Shown: positions 47,857-57,898, numbered from the stretch's first letter. The stretch is 64,000 nucleotides of DNA from Chloroflexota bacterium (GCA_902812455.1 CADDZH010000012.1:1-64000), one strand, 5' to 3'. Notes: a model not told the origin generated them from the letters alone. Numbers and translations are program-made.

Positions 47857-50800
47857 TTAGCGAGCGGCAGCACCATAGACAAGGGCATTCAATGTGTTGA
47901 TCAGCTCTTCATCCTGGTAAGGCTTGACGACGTAAGAGCTTGCTCCCAACTGCATCGCTCGCTGCTGGTGTTTGCTGGCCGCGCGCGAAGTCAATATGAC
48001 CAGGGGGAGCGTGCGGTATTGTTCCTGGGCACGAACCGTTGCGATCAATTCATAGCCATCCATGCGAGGCATCTCGATATCGAGAAGAACAGCCGCAGGG
48101 GTCTCGCGTGAGATCATTTCAAGGGCTTCGACGCCATCGCGAGCTACCTGTACCTCCCAACCATGCTGCTTGAGCATATTGCCGACCACGCGGCGCACAC
48201 TCGGGCTATCATCGACGACAAGAACGTACTTTGCACGCTCCGGGTGAGGAGGAGCAGCCGCCGGCGGGCTTGTGACAGCGGAGCTTTGCTGGCCGGCATT
48301 TACCCTCGCCGCTGAAGGGGTGGCTACCGGCGCCTGCGTAGCCCGCATTCCTCCCTGCATATCGCGACGCAGGGGGATGGAAGGACTCGCTATACCCCCA
48401 ACGAGGATTGGTCGAGCTGAGAGCAGTTCGCTCAACTCCAGAATAAGCACAACGCGCCCATTGCCCATCACTGTACCACCGGCCACACCCCGTACATGCC
48501 GCAGGTGCGGGCCGAGGTTTTTCATCACGACATCCATTTTGTTCTTGATTTCATCAACGACCAGCGCTACACGATGCCCACCGGCATTCACGAGTAATAC
48601 CTGCGATTTCTCATCCATCTGGCCGGACGGCAACGATAACAGTTGTGCCAGCACCTGCAATGGATATAGCTCGTTCTGTACGACCACCGCCGGTTGGCCG
48701 GCCACTATGGTGCGTTTGTAGCCATCCAGGCGACCGATAGCCTCTACTACGACAGTTGGAATGGCAAACTGCTGGCCACCAGCCATCACCATCATCGTGC
48801 TCTGGATCGCCAGGCTGGTCGGGAACTTCATCGTAAATGCCGTCCCCTCACCAGGCATAGACTCGACCTCAAGCGTACCGCGCAGGCGCGAAACGCTATC
48901 GCGCACAACATCAAGGCCGACGCCACGCCCACTTTCCTCGCTCAGCGTTTCTGAAGTAGAGAAGCCTGGGCGGAAGATGAGGTCAATCAGGTCACTCTCG
49001 CTCAGTGGTTGATCGGGACGAATCATGCCACGAGCAACAGCAGCGCGTCGGATACGCTCCGGATCGATGCCAATCCCATCGTCACGGATTGTGATGACAA
49101 CCTGATTTCCCTCATAACGAGCAGAAAGTTTGATCAGGCCAGCGCGCGGCTTGCCTTTTTGCTCTCGCACCTCTGGGCTTTCAATAGCATGGTTGACGGC
49201 ATTGCGCACAAGATGCAGCAATGGCCCCGCAATCTCTTCATAAACGGTGCGATCAACTTCTGTCTCTTCACCTTCAAGCATGAGTTCAAATTCTTTATGC
49301 TGCTTGAGCGCCACCACTTGAGCCGTCCGGTAAAGACGCGGGGCCATGGTAGATAGAGGCACCAGGCGAGCTTTCATGAGGCGATCCTGGAAGGTCGTGC
49401 TGAGGCGGCTCTCACGGGCAAACACGCCTTCACACTCGCGAATTATAGCTTCCATCTCCGCGCTCAGTGTTGTCATATCGGAAATGCCTTCGCTTAACCC
49501 ACGAGTGAGCTGGTGGAACTCCGTATAGCGGTCAAGCTCCAGCTCATCAAACTCTGCCAGGTGCGAGGGTTCGTTATGTTGCCTGTTGCCGTTGGGAGCA
49601 GCGGGCCGCGTGCCCATACCCGGCATCACCTGCACCGTGCGACCGCTTGGAAGCGTAGCCGCCTCAAAACGACTCTCCAATTTCTGGCCGACATCTCTCA
49701 GGCGCGCGCTACTTACTCCTGCCTCATTCACCAGCCGCATGAGCCGTTCAATACGCTCCTCCAGGATGCTGCGGTTGACCAGCAATTCCCCAAAGAGATT
49801 GACAAGTTCATCAAGCTTCTGCAAGCGAACGCGAACACTCAGATCACCACGCGCTGGTGACTGGCCAGGCGTTGCTGAAGACTGAAGACCGGCTGGGGAA
49901 ATTACCACAGGTGAAACATCCATCAAGGATTCGTCGCCCGCTTCCTCGATATCGATATCTTGCTCCAATGAATCGAAGGCCAGGTGCTGCGTCCCGAGGA
50001 TGTCCGCATACCTGCTTCGCAGGGCCTGAACTTTTGCCTCATCCTCGCTGGGATCAGCAGGCTGCGTAATAAGCGACTCAAGCACTTCAGTTGTTTCGAG
50101 AATGAGACTGAGCACAGCAGAGGAAATGGTGATGCTTCCCTCCATAATGCTATCAAGAAGGTCTTCCGAAATGTGGGCGAGATCGGCAATGGCGCGGAAG
50201 CCCATCATTCCTGCCGCGCCCTTCAGTGTATGCGTGGCACGACGAATGCCCTGAATAAGATCGCGATTCTCCGGCTGTTGCTGGAGGGCAGCAACGTGCA
50301 TGCTAATGGTTTGCAGGTGCTCCTCAGCCTCAAGGCGGAATATTTCAGCCGCTTCCTCATCGACAGCAAAGCTTGAAGCAGGCTCAGAAGACACCTCTTT
50401 CTGAGAAGATGGCACATTCACGCCTGGCCCCATTGCTTGAGCAGGCAGAGGCCCAACAGGTTGGGGAGGAGCCATAGAGGTTGCCTCCTGCCCCTGATCT
50501 GCAAGAGAGATAGCCCCCAGGTTCGTAAGATCCGCGGGGGCTTGTGCCTGTCCGGCTAAATAAGGAGAGCGAGGCAGAGGGGGCCCAAAGGACTGCAGCT
50601 TCTGCTGTATGGATGGGTTCAGATCGATGCCACTTCCAGCGATCTGCTCGAGAAATTCCTGGCGAACCTGAATCTCTATTTCGTTGCGCAAGCGAGTCTC
50701 AATTTCCTGGAGCGTTTCTGCCGTGTCCGAGCCAGCAATGCGATCATGGAGCTGGCGCTGCGTCTCAAACTCCTGGCGGATTTCCTCACGTATCTGGCGC

Positions 50801-52281
50801 TCCAGCTCTGCCCGCACTGCTAGAGACAGCGAGCGCTCTTCGTACTCATGGCGTAGCGCTTCACGTACCGCAGCCTCGATCTCAGCGCGAATGGCACTAG
50901 GATCACCGTGTCGCTCAAACGTTACACGCTCATGTAAAGCTTCAGCATCGCGCGAAACCTGGACTTCCCAGGGACTCCAGCCGGGCTTGTGAGCGAGAAC
51001 ATGCGGAGACTCGTTCTGTAATCGCAGGAACACCTCTCCACAGGCAGCAACGGAAGCCGACAACTGCTTTACGGCAGCCTCTATCTGCTCATCCGTCATC
51101 TCAACGCCGCTGGTAACGTGTGTAAGCAGCTCAAGAACCTTTTTGAGCTTCGTGTTAGCCACCCACATGACCGAGAGGGGAAGATAGCGGCGAACATGTT
51201 CAGGGCTATTGCGCAAGTTGAGGCCCATGGCTTTGCCTGCCCAGTCTTCCATGCGATCAAGCGCGTCTTTGGAGCCGTCAAGAAAACCCTTGAATTCTGC
51301 GCGCTGGGCTTCGATAACAGAGACAGCAGCACGCAACTGGTTGAGGATCTCTTTGAGCGAAGAGGCCTGTGCTTCTATAGACTCGGCTTCTTCTCGCACC
51401 TCATCAAATGTTTCTGTAAATGATCGAGCCAGAGCAGCGAAGGCATCGTTTTGAGGAAGCATTTGCGACCGCCCATAATCAGGAAACGCTTGTATCGCCC
51501 GGCGAGGGCCTGTAGGAGACTCGTCTTCCCCAGACAAGGCCGGCATTGGAGTGGCAGGAGGAGCAGGTTGAGCAGGAGCCGGATTGATACCGGCAGCCAG
51601 TATCTCCAGAGCGCTGGGAGAATCGAGCGACTCTGGTTCAGCCGGTGCAGCAGCCTCAGGCTGATCAAAGCTTCCGGCGTGGGCTAGCGGGGCAGCCTCT
51701 TCAGGCCATTCCACTTCCTCTCCTGCGCCCGCAGAGGGAGTACGGAACGACGCCAGTACTTCATCGAGCGAGGGCAGCGCAGATGAGGAAAGGTCCGGTA
51801 CCTCCGGAGCCGCAGATGGCAAAGCTTCACGTGATGGCTCATCCTGTGTACTTTCAGCAAGTGATTGTTGCGCTTGCACAGAAGACCCCATGAGCGCACG
51901 ATACTGGACATAATCCGCATCATCTTCGGCCATCACTGCATCTTCATCGACTCCACCACGGATGCCCTGCAAGAGCCGGCGCATTCTCTCCAGCGAACGC
52001 TGCAGCAGCTCAATCGTAGGGGGATTGAGAGTAGTCAGGCCATCCAGCACATCGCCCAGGATATCCTCCATTCCATGAGCCACATGTGCCAGCCCCGGGA
52101 AATCCATCATCGAGGCAGAACCGCCTATGGTATGAGTACGGCGATAAGTTTCCTCAAGAGCCTCTATGTCGTCAGGTGACTGTGCCAGGCGCTGAAGGTT
52201 GCTCTCAATTTCCGGCAAATAGCTATTGACCTCTTCGATGAACGAATCGAGGACAGATAGTTTATCAAATGTATTCGACAT
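47857..52281 (-). CDS. Hybrid CheA histidine kinase (Hpt-Hpt-HATPase-CheW-REC)
   Basis: 1474 residues from the ATG at 52281 (a GTG five codons earlier is possible). Order: Hpt 1 (His50 in RRTHTIGGSA, the usual Lys replaced by Gly), long Pro/Ala/Glu linker with a coiled region, Hpt 2 (THTLKGAAG near residue 685), dimerisation, HATPase (LVRNAVNHAIE, RDDGIGIDPERI, SGRGVGLDVV), CheW-like (MMVMAGGQQFAIPT) and C-terminal receiver (VDDSPSVRRVV, LLDIEMPRMDGYE, VVKPYQ). This is the PixL/ChpA-type design of type IV pilus systems. Phosphate can pass from Hpt to its own receiver or to the two free receivers in the operon. Confidence 0.93.
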   Translation of the reverse strand: MSNTFDKLSVLDSFIEEVNSYLPEIESNLQRLAQSPDDIEALEETYRRTHTIGGSASMMDFPGLAHVAHGMEDILGDVLDGLTTLNPPTIELLQRSLERMRRLLQGIRGGVDEDAVMAEDDADYVQYRALMGSSVQAQQSLAESTQDEPSREALPSAAPEVPDLSSSALPSLDEVLASFRTPSAGAGEEVEWPEEAAPLAHAGSFDQPEAAAPAEPESLDSPSALEILAAGINPAPAQPAPPATPMPALSGEDESPTGPRRAIQAFPDYGRSQMLPQNDAFAALARSFTETFDEVREEAESIEAQASSLKEILNQLRAAVSVIEAQRAEFKGFLDGSKDALDRMEDWAGKAMGLNLRNSPEHVRRYLPLSVMWVANTKLKKVLELLTHVTSGVEMTDEQIEAAVKQLSASVAACGEVFLRLQNESPHVLAHKPGWSPWEVQVSRDAEALHERVTFERHGDPSAIRAEIEAAVREALRHEYEERSLSLAVRAELERQIREEIRQEFETQRQLHDRIAGSDTAETLQEIETRLRNEIEIQVRQEFLEQIAGSGIDLNPSIQQKLQSFGPPLPRSPYLAGQAQAPADLTNLGAISLADQGQEATSMAPPQPVGPLPAQAMGPGVNVPSSQKEVSSEPASSFAVDEEAAEIFRLEAEEHLQTISMHVAALQQQPENRDLIQGIRRATHTLKGAAGMMGFRAIADLAHISEDLLDSIMEGSITISSAVLSLILETTEVLESLITQPADPSEDEAKVQALRSRYADILGTQHLAFDSLEQDIDIEEAGDESLMDVSPVVISPAGLQSSATPGQSPARGDLSVRVRLQKLDELVNLFGELLVNRSILEERIERLMRLVNEAGVSSARLRDVGQKLESRFEAATLPSGRTVQVMPGMGTRPAAPNGNRQHNEPSHLAEFDELELDRYTEFHQLTRGLSEGISDMTTLSAEMEAIIRECEGVFARESRLSTTFQDRLMKARLVPLSTMAPRLYRTAQVVALKQHKEFELMLEGEETEVDRTVYEEIAGPLLHLVRNAVNHAIESPEVREQKGKPRAGLIKLSARYEGNQVVITIRDDGIGIDPERIRRAAVARGMIRPDQPLSESDLIDLIFRPGFSTSETLSEESGRGVGLDVVRDSVSRLRGTLEVESMPGEGTAFTMKFPTSLAIQSTMMVMAGGQQFAIPTVVVEAIGRLDGYKRTIVAGQPAVVVQNELYPLQVLAQLLSLPSGQMDEKSQVLLVNAGGHRVALVVDEIKNKMDVVMKNLGPHLRHVRGVAGGTVMGNGRVVLILELSELLSARPILVGGIASPSIPLRRDMQGGMRATQAPVATPSAARVNAGQQSSAVTSPPAAAPPHPERAKYVLVVDDSPSVRRVVGNMLKQHGWEVQVARDGVEALEMISRETPAAVLLDIEMPRMDGYELIATVRAQEQYRTLPLVILTSRAASKHQQRAMQLGASSYVVKPYQDEELINTLNALVYGAAAR

Positions 52282-52347
52282 GCTGCTCGGACCCACTTAT
52301 CTAACTAAGAACTTATGCGGAAACCGATCAGGGCCAGAAGATGTAAT

Positions 52348-52365
52348 GGCCTCCCTTGTGGGGCC
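52348..52365. repeat. REP core of family B
   Basis: GGCCTCCCTTGTGGGGCC between the MCP and CheA genes; one base shorter than other copies. Confidence 0.65.
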
Positions 52366-52394
52366 AGGTCTCCGGATAAGCTCTAATTATTTGC

Positions 52395-54524
52395 CTACTG
52401 ATTAAACTGTCCGGGCCCATGGCCAGGGAAGGGCGATTGGTCTTGCTCGAACGCCGGCTGGCCCTGATACTGCTGCCCACCCCACTGCTGGCGCTGGCGG
52501 ATGCCTTGAGACTGCCCGGGCGTTTGCTGTTGCTGGAGCGGCCCTGAATTGAAAGACTGGGCACGCGAATGTGGAATCTGTGATGAGAATGGCGCCTGCC
52601 CCTGCCCCTGGCTGCCAAAACCTGGCTGATTGCCAGATGGCTGTTCCCACAATGCCTGGTTCTCACCTGGCCCAAACTGGCCAAAACCTGGCTGGCTCTC
52701 AAATTGGTAACCACCGGCAAAGGCTTGCTGGGTCTCGAAAGGGTACTGTTCCGCAAAGCCCGGCTGGCTATGCCATCCCTGCTCACCAAAACCCGGTGCA
52801 GAAGGTTGTTGCGCAAAAGCTGATTGGCCGGCAAACGGCTGCTGCCTGCCAAACCCCTGCTGCCCAACGTCTTGTGGACCATTCGCATTAAAAAACTGGC
52901 CATTATGAGCCGGCACCACATCCAGGGTAGGGACAGGGCTTGCCCCTGCCCTCAGCGAACCAGAATTGCCAGGCCCGGCAAGGGGTGGAACATTGCCTGC
53001 TAGACCCTGAGCCCATTCGCTCTCTGCGCTCTGACCGGCAAACGGCAGATACTGGTTGTTATTCCCTCCTGAAAACTCACCTTGAGGTACCATACCGGGA
53101 AAAGCCCCTGCCATTTCATAATTCTGTTCGGGCAAACGGAACGTTGAAACAGAAGCCCGCAACTGCTCAGCCAGATCGGCGAGATAGCTCACACTGGCAG
53201 CCGCTTCCTGGGTGGCGGCATTTGTCTGCCGCGTAATCTCTGAAATCTGCCCCATTGCCACCGCTACCGCCTCAGACACGCTTGTCTGCTCATTGGCGGC
53301 GCGAGCGATGCCTTCAATCATCTGGGCCTGCCGCTCCACAGCAGCAAAAATGGAGTTAAGCGCTCGCCCAACCTCATCGGCAAGTTGCGAACCCTTGACC
53401 ACCTCCTGCGTGCTCTCTTCCATCGCCACCACGGCTTCATACGTATCGCCCTGGATACTTTTGACAAGCGTCTCAATATGCCTGGTTGACTCGGTTGAAC
53501 GCTCCGCAAGCAGGCGGATCTCGTCGGCAACGACCGCAAATCCACGCCCGTGCTCACCTGCCATGGCTGACTGGATGGCAGCGTTGAGGGCAAGCAGGTT
53601 TGTTTGATCAGCGATGTCCGCAATGATGCGCACGATCTCACCAATCTCGTTGGAGCGCTCTCCCAGGCGCTTAATCTTCTTCGAGGTCTCCTGCACGTTC
53701 TCGCGAATGTTTATCATGCCCTCAATGGACTGGCGAACCGCCTGTTGACCAATGCTCGCGTTCTGCAGGGCTTCTTGCGCTGCCTCAGCGCTCAGTTGCG
53801 CATTACGGGCCACATTCTGGATGAAGACAGCCAGCGCTTCTACTGCTTCGGTCGTCTGCGAAATTTGAGCAACCTGGGTTTCGGAAGCCTGAGCAAGGTC
53901 CGCTGAACCATCGAGGATACGGCGTGTGGCGTTTGTCACCTGAACAGCGGTGCTCTGTACGCGCCCGACAACTTTAGCAAGCTCTTCAATCATATAATTG
54001 AAAGAATCGGCCAGCACGCCAAGCGTATCAGGCGTTACCTCAGCCTGAACCCGCAGGTCGCCATCGCCAACCGCGCTCACCTCCTGTAAGAGCTTTTCTA
54101 TTTGCGCTTGCAGCGCAGCCGCATCCCCGCCAGCGCTAGGAGTCGCCCCGTTTGCCTGGCTCTCAAGGACAGTATTCAGGGAATTTGCCAGCAGAGCAAA
54201 TTCATCATCGCCATGAACCGGCACACGAGCATTGCGGTTACCTGACGAGTAATCGCGGCAAACATTCACAAGCGCAAGCAAGCGGTCTTTAATTTTGCGC
54301 TGCACGACATAACTGGCTGTCAATATACCAATGAAGACAACAATGGCGCAAGCGACAACAATTAGCAGGAAGGTTGTAGCATCACTACTTCTTCCCTGGA
54401 GCCGTTGGAACATAAATATGCCAAGTATGGCAATCACAACTACCGGGATAGCGGCTGAAAAAAGCAAGCCTACTTTCATCAGCCCATCTAACGTCATCCC
54501 TTCAGTATTACGATCAGGATTCAT
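52395..54524 (-). CDS. Methyl-accepting chemotaxis protein with FG/Q-rich tail (PixJ/PilJ-like)
   Basis: 709 residues, AGGAGG upstream. Two closely spaced helices (residues 17-38 and 49-72) with almost no outside loop, so there is no periplasmic sensor; then HAMP-like ([19 protein letters not shown]) and a second HAMP-like segment; the signalling domain has the hairpin tip [32 protein letters not shown]. The C-terminal 230 residues are low complexity, rich in Gln, Gly, Pro and Phe (PGFG, PAFAGQ, QQQQ) and contain a stretch encoded by a repeat (near 52920). Lies between the CheW and CheA genes. Confidence 0.92.
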   Translation of the reverse strand: MNPDRNTEGMTLDGLMKVGLLFSAAIPVVVIAILGIFMFQRLQGRSSDATTFLLIVVACAIVVFIGILTASYVVQRKIKDRLLALVNVCRDYSSGNRNARVPVHGDDEFALLANSLNTVLESQANGATPSAGGDAAALQAQIEKLLQEVSAVGDGDLRVQAEVTPDTLGVLADSFNYMIEELAKVVGRVQSTAVQVTNATRRILDGSADLAQASETQVAQISQTTEAVEALAVFIQNVARNAQLSAEAAQEALQNASIGQQAVRQSIEGMINIRENVQETSKKIKRLGERSNEIGEIVRIIADIADQTNLLALNAAIQSAMAGEHGRGFAVVADEIRLLAERSTESTRHIETLVKSIQGDTYEAVVAMEESTQEVVKGSQLADEVGRALNSIFAAVERQAQMIEGIARAANEQTSVSEAVAVAMGQISEITRQTNAATQEAAASVSYLADLAEQLRASVSTFRLPEQNYEMAGAFPGMVPQGEFSGGNNNQYLPFAGQSAESEWAQGLAGNVPPLAGPGNSGSLRAGASPVPTLDVVPAHNGQFFNANGPQDVGQQGFGRQQPFAGQSAFAQQPSAPGFGEQGWHSQPGFAEQYPFETQQAFAGGYQFESQPGFGQFGPGENQALWEQPSGNQPGFGSQGQGQAPFSSQIPHSRAQSFNSGPLQQQQTPGQSQGIRQRQQWGGQQYQGQPAFEQDQSPFPGHGPGQFNQ
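52919..52952. repeat. Palindromic repeat inside the MCP gene
   Basis: AGGGTAGGGACAGGGCTT followed by GCCCCTGCCCT; nearly identical to 55996-56030. In frame it encodes part of the tail ([10 protein letters not shown]). Confidence 0.75.
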
Positions 54525-54543
54525 CCGCCAGGCCTCCTATTAA

Positions 54544-54607
54544 TGCATTCGTTAAATCGTAGGGGCCGATTGATCGGCCTTCATCATCAACGTATTTAGC
54601 GAACGCA
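54544..54607. repeat. MITE family A, internally deleted copy
   Basis: 64 bases with both ends (TGCATTCGTTAAAT ... TTTAGCGAACGCA) but lacking the central 30 bases present in the two full copies; the deletion joins two GCCGATT-type repeats. Confidence 0.75.
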
Positions 54608-54654
54608 CACTATGTGTTGAAAATACGTCAAGAGAAAAAAGAAGCACCCACCAG

Positions 54655-55332
54655 TTAACTCCGAGCTTCATACTGCTGCATCTTCTCAGAGAAAAGCAGG
54701 CGCGCGGCATCCAGCAACACAATGAATCGCTTATCGAGCAGCGCGCCTCCCGCAGCATAGGGGAGAGCCCAGGCTGGAATGGCGGATTGGCGCGCATTTA
54801 CGCTGGTGATGGCAGTAGGCGGAATAGGCAGCATCTCAGCGACACTATCCACAGCCAGGCAAATCACCATTTCATTGCATTGGACGGACAATAAGCGAGT
54901 ACGCGGGTTATAGGGAAGCTGCTCCATGTCCAGAAAAGCGCGCAGGTCTACTACCGAGGCAATGGAACCCCGTAGATTAATGACTCCCCGCACCCAGGGT
55001 GCCACATTGGGAACCGGAGTAACATCAGCCAGGCGCTCAACCCCCTGAATATGCTCAGCTTTGAAAGCAAACTCGCGATCAAGTAAAGAAAAAACAAGAT
55101 ACTGCTCACCGGCAACAACGACGGCAGGCGCAGCCGGGGCGGCATTGAGCTGATCTGCGCGCAACTGAGAAATTTGTGCAAGCTGGGCTTGCAGCGCGGC
55201 TATAGAGGCTGAGGCATCCCTGCGATTCTCACTTGCGCCGGAGCGAGACGGTGTGCTTAATTGTTGAGATACTGATCGGCCCAGCATCTCAGAGGCGCCC
55301 GATTGCCTTCTGTTTAGTTCTTCGCTGGCCAC
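54655..55332 (-). CDS. CheW-domain adaptor protein
   Basis: 225 residues from a GTG at 55332, chosen because GGGGGGAGAG precedes it; the longer open frame upstream runs through a repeat. Residues 1-80 are helical or disordered (IAALQAQLAQISQLRADQL), then a CheW fold from about 95: EQYLVFSLLDREFAFKAEHIQGVERL, VPNVAPWVRGVINLRGSIASVVDLRAFL, and the C-terminal KRFIVLLDAARLL. CheW links receptors to CheA. Corresponds in position to PixI. Confidence 0.9.
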   Translation of the reverse strand: MASEELNRRQSGASEMLGRSVSQQLSTPSRSGASENRRDASASIAALQAQLAQISQLRADQLNAAPAAPAVVVAGEQYLVFSLLDREFAFKAEHIQGVERLADVTPVPNVAPWVRGVINLRGSIASVVDLRAFLDMEQLPYNPRTRLLSVQCNEMVICLAVDSVAEMLPIPPTAITSVNARQSAIPAWALPYAAGGALLDKRFIVLLDAARLLFSEKMQQYEARS

Positions 55333-55438
55333 AAAATGCTCTCCCCCCGGATAACCACAGCCGGCTCCCTCGCACGAGAGATAGCCGCTAGCAGCTATCC
55401 AGTAATAGTAGTTAACCCGATGTGCAAGTTTTCTGAGC

Positions 55439-55482
55439 GGGGTCCAGGGGCGGCAGCCCCTGGCGGGGTTTGGGGTGCCCCC
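55439..55482. repeat. GC-rich hairpin repeat, third copy of the leuB-side family
   Basis: GGGGTCCAGGGGCGGCAGCC then CCTGGCGGGGTTTGGGGTGCC; related to the two tandem copies at 46596-46794 by the shared GGCGGGGTTTGGGGTG block. Confidence 0.65.
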
Positions 55483-55549
55483 ATTCTCTTCCCCTCCCTC
55501 TCGCCGCCGTAAGCGGTACTCAAAGGAAAAAACTTGCACACGGAGTTAG

Positions 55550-55927
55550 TTAGACATAAACAAGGCTGCGCACATTGGCCACTAATTCGTCGCTATTGAA
55601 TGGCTTGGTCATATACATGTCTGCGCCTTGTCTTAATCCCCAGGATTTATCCAGCGGGGTATTTTTATTGCTTAACAAAATAATGGGAATATGTCTGCTG
55701 AAATCCCAACTTTTGAGCTTACGACACAATTGGAAGCCGTTCTGCTTCGGCAGGACAACGTCCAACACAATGCATTGCGGGTGCTCCCTGAGAACCTTTT
55801 CCACGGCCTCATCTCCATCAACAGCCGTCACCACATCAAAACCACTATTGCGGAGCGGCATCGCAATGAGCGCTAGCTCCGTCCAACTATCATCCACAAC
55901 CAGGATTTTCTGTCCAGGCATCTCCAT
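55550..55927 (-). CDS. Stand-alone receiver protein (PixH/PilH-like)
   Basis: About 125 residues, start at 55927 with AAAGG upstream (a Met two codons later is equally possible). Single CheY-like receiver: ILVVDDSWTE, phospho-Asp in VLDVVLPKQNG, LLSNKN, and TKPFNSDEL. No output domain. Between a second receiver gene and cheW. Confidence 0.9.
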   Translation of the reverse strand: MEMPGQKILVVDDSWTELALIAMPLRNSGFDVVTAVDGDEAVEKVLREHPQCIVLDVVLPKQNGFQLCRKLKSWDFSRHIPIILLSNKNTPLDKSWGLRQGADMYMTKPFNSDELVANVRSLVYV

Positions 55928-55995
55928 TATACCTTTCTGATGAGCCATCTACGCTAGAGACATGGGAAATAAAGGCTATTGCATGCTGCGCAACC

Positions 55996-56030
55996 ATCCA
56001 GGGTAGGGACAGGGCTTGTCCCTGTCCTGG
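55996..56030. repeat. Palindromic repeat between the receiver genes
   Basis: AGGGACAGGGCTTGTCCCTG in its centre, 10-bp arms; the same unit is inside the MCP gene at 52919-52952. Confidence 0.75.
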
Positions 56031-56056
56031 TTCTCTCCACACATCGACCTGCGCAA

Positions 56057-56494
56057 CTACCCCCGGCGGCGCAGGCGCGGGCGCACGGTTTCCTGTTGGG
56101 CAGGCATAGGCATGCGCTCTTGCCAGTTGACCAGATACTTCTTGACGGTCTGCACTAATTCAGCGGAATCAAACGGTTTCGTTAAATACTCGGTCGATCC
56201 GGCCAATCGCCCTCGCATTTTGTCAAATAAGCCATCTTTCCCACTGAGCATAATAATCGGTATTGAACGAAACTGCAAGTGTTTGCGGATTATCTGGCAA
56301 ATATGGTACCCATCCATACGCGGCAACTGGATATCAAGGAGAATCAGAGCCGGCATCTCATCAGCCACGCAGGTGAGCGCGCTGAGGGCATCTCCAGCAG
56401 TAATCACCCGAATATTTTCTCGTTGAAGGGTCATCTGCACGATTTTCCGTACTGTCGGACTATCATCAACGACCAGTACTGTTGGTACAGCCAT
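56057..56494 (-). CDS. Stand-alone receiver protein (PixG/PilG-like receiver)
   Basis: 145 residues, start directly after the stop codon of the DUF4388 gene, with AAGGAGG. Receiver motifs VVDDSPTVRKIV, LLDIQLPRMDGYH, MLSGKDG and TKPFDSAEL; the C-terminus is Arg-rich (RPRLRRRG). In cyanobacterial PatA/PixG the receiver is fused to DUF4388; here the two parts are separate, adjacent genes. Confidence 0.9.
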   Translation of the reverse strand: MAVPTVLVVDDSPTVRKIVQMTLQRENIRVITAGDALSALTCVADEMPALILLDIQLPRMDGYHICQIIRKHLQFRSIPIIMLSGKDGLFDKMRGRLAGSTEYLTKPFDSAELVQTVKKYLVNWQERMPMPAQQETVRPRLRRRG

Positions 56495-57898
56495 TTACAT
56501 CAACCTCCTTTGTATCTCAGGTGACCAGAAAGGACCACCTTCACTCTCTGGGACATTATTCCTATGTGGGGGTTGGACAACACCCATAGATGGTGAAGGC
56601 GTCGATTCGCGAGCATGGGCTGCCTTGACGTTCCGCCGTGCACGATAGAGCTGGTATTGTTGGATCTCCTGGTCGATTTCCGTCAGGAAAGCCTTCCATA
56701 CCACATTCAGGTTATAGCCGGTATGGGAATTGCCGACTTCATCGCGCAAAAGTTCGGAGAAGATCATGCGCAGGTAAGAGGTGAGGCCAAGCACAGCCTG
56801 CCAGTAAAATTCTTCGAGTTGTTCGCCCTTGAGCAATTTATCGAGGGTCAGAATGCTGCTGCAATCAAGTTTGCCATTGGCAAACTCAGTGGTTTCCAGA
56901 ATGGGGTATTGCTGCCTGGCCAGCAGTTGCAATGGCGGGGCAAATTTGCGCTCCAGGTAGCGAGCAATTTCTGCAAATGGCACCTGTCCTCGCTCGCGCA
57001 AACTCTTCGCATATTTCGCATGATGCTCCAGCAGGCCATTAATACAGGTGGACAGGATAGAGACAAGCCCCAGCAGATGCTGTTGCGGGTTAGAGGACTG
57101 GTGCTGGCGTGCCAGGTAGGTCTGGCAGCGAATGAGCAGATTGGCCAGGTCTTGCTGTAATTCTGTCTCTAGAGCAGTATCGACGATTTCGACGAGGCGC
57201 AGCTCAAGCAGGCGATTGATAATACGAGCAACACGCGCCTCAGGCAGCATGAGGGCCAGGGAGATGGCCTGGAGCGGATTTTCTCCGTTGGCAAGGCAGA
57301 GCACCTGGATATATTCCTGGCTCAAGCCGAGACTTTGCACATCGTTATTCACTTCGGGTAGCCAGCGCACAACCGTTGTACGGCTCAAGTGTGCCTCTCC
57401 CATCTCTTCCCACTCATCCGCCTGCCGCAGGGCCTCCAAAAGCACGGCATCGACATCCAGCGGCTCCATCTTGTTGTCCATAGGAACAAGCTGGCGATGA
57501 AAAGCAAACCGGCCATTAACCCAGCGAAGAGCATGGCTGATCGATTGGGTCATAGCAAACTCCAGCCGCTGCTTCATCTCAGCCGCACTCATCCAGTTCA
57601 GTTCAACCAGTATGGCAAGGGCAGTCTGCATATTCCCTCCCGACCGCTCGCGCACCATGTGCGCACGAGGGGGATCAAGCCTACCGGTGAGACAGAGCAT
57701 ATCGAGTAAATCCCGCTGGTAGACGCCTTCCTCACGCACCCCTACGATTTGACCTTTACGCAGGCTAATGGAAAGCATCTCACGCCCTGAATGGACAAGT
57801 AAGGTTCCTGTTTTTCCACTGAGTGCGAGCATCTTTAAAATGGATTGAAGGCCTAATGTTTGCAGGTCCCCATCCATGATACGGTCTTGCTGCTCCAT
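56495..57898 (-). CDS. DUF4388 (PatA N-terminal-like) protein
   Basis: 467 residues. DUF4388 at residues 8-115 (LQTLGLQSILKMLALSGKTGTLLVH, SISLRKGQIVGV), followed by a helical region about 250 residues long of unknown fold and a basic tail. PatA-type proteins begin with the same domain and act with receivers in pilus-linked phototaxis or heterocyst patterning. First gene of the chemosensory operon; its stop is directly followed by the start of the receiver gene. Confidence 0.82.
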   Translation of the reverse strand: MEQQDRIMDGDLQTLGLQSILKMLALSGKTGTLLVHSGREMLSISLRKGQIVGVREEGVYQRDLLDMLCLTGRLDPPRAHMVRERSGGNMQTALAILVELNWMSAAEMKQRLEFAMTQSISHALRWVNGRFAFHRQLVPMDNKMEPLDVDAVLLEALRQADEWEEMGEAHLSRTTVVRWLPEVNNDVQSLGLSQEYIQVLCLANGENPLQAISLALMLPEARVARIINRLLELRLVEIVDTALETELQQDLANLLIRCQTYLARQHQSSNPQQHLLGLVSILSTCINGLLEHHAKYAKSLRERGQVPFAEIARYLERKFAPPLQLLARQQYPILETTEFANGKLDCSSILTLDKLLKGEQLEEFYWQAVLGLTSYLRMIFSELLRDEVGNSHTGYNLNVVWKAFLTEIDQEIQQYQLYRARRNVKAAHARESTPSPSMGVVQPPHRNNVPESEGGPFWSPEIQRRLM

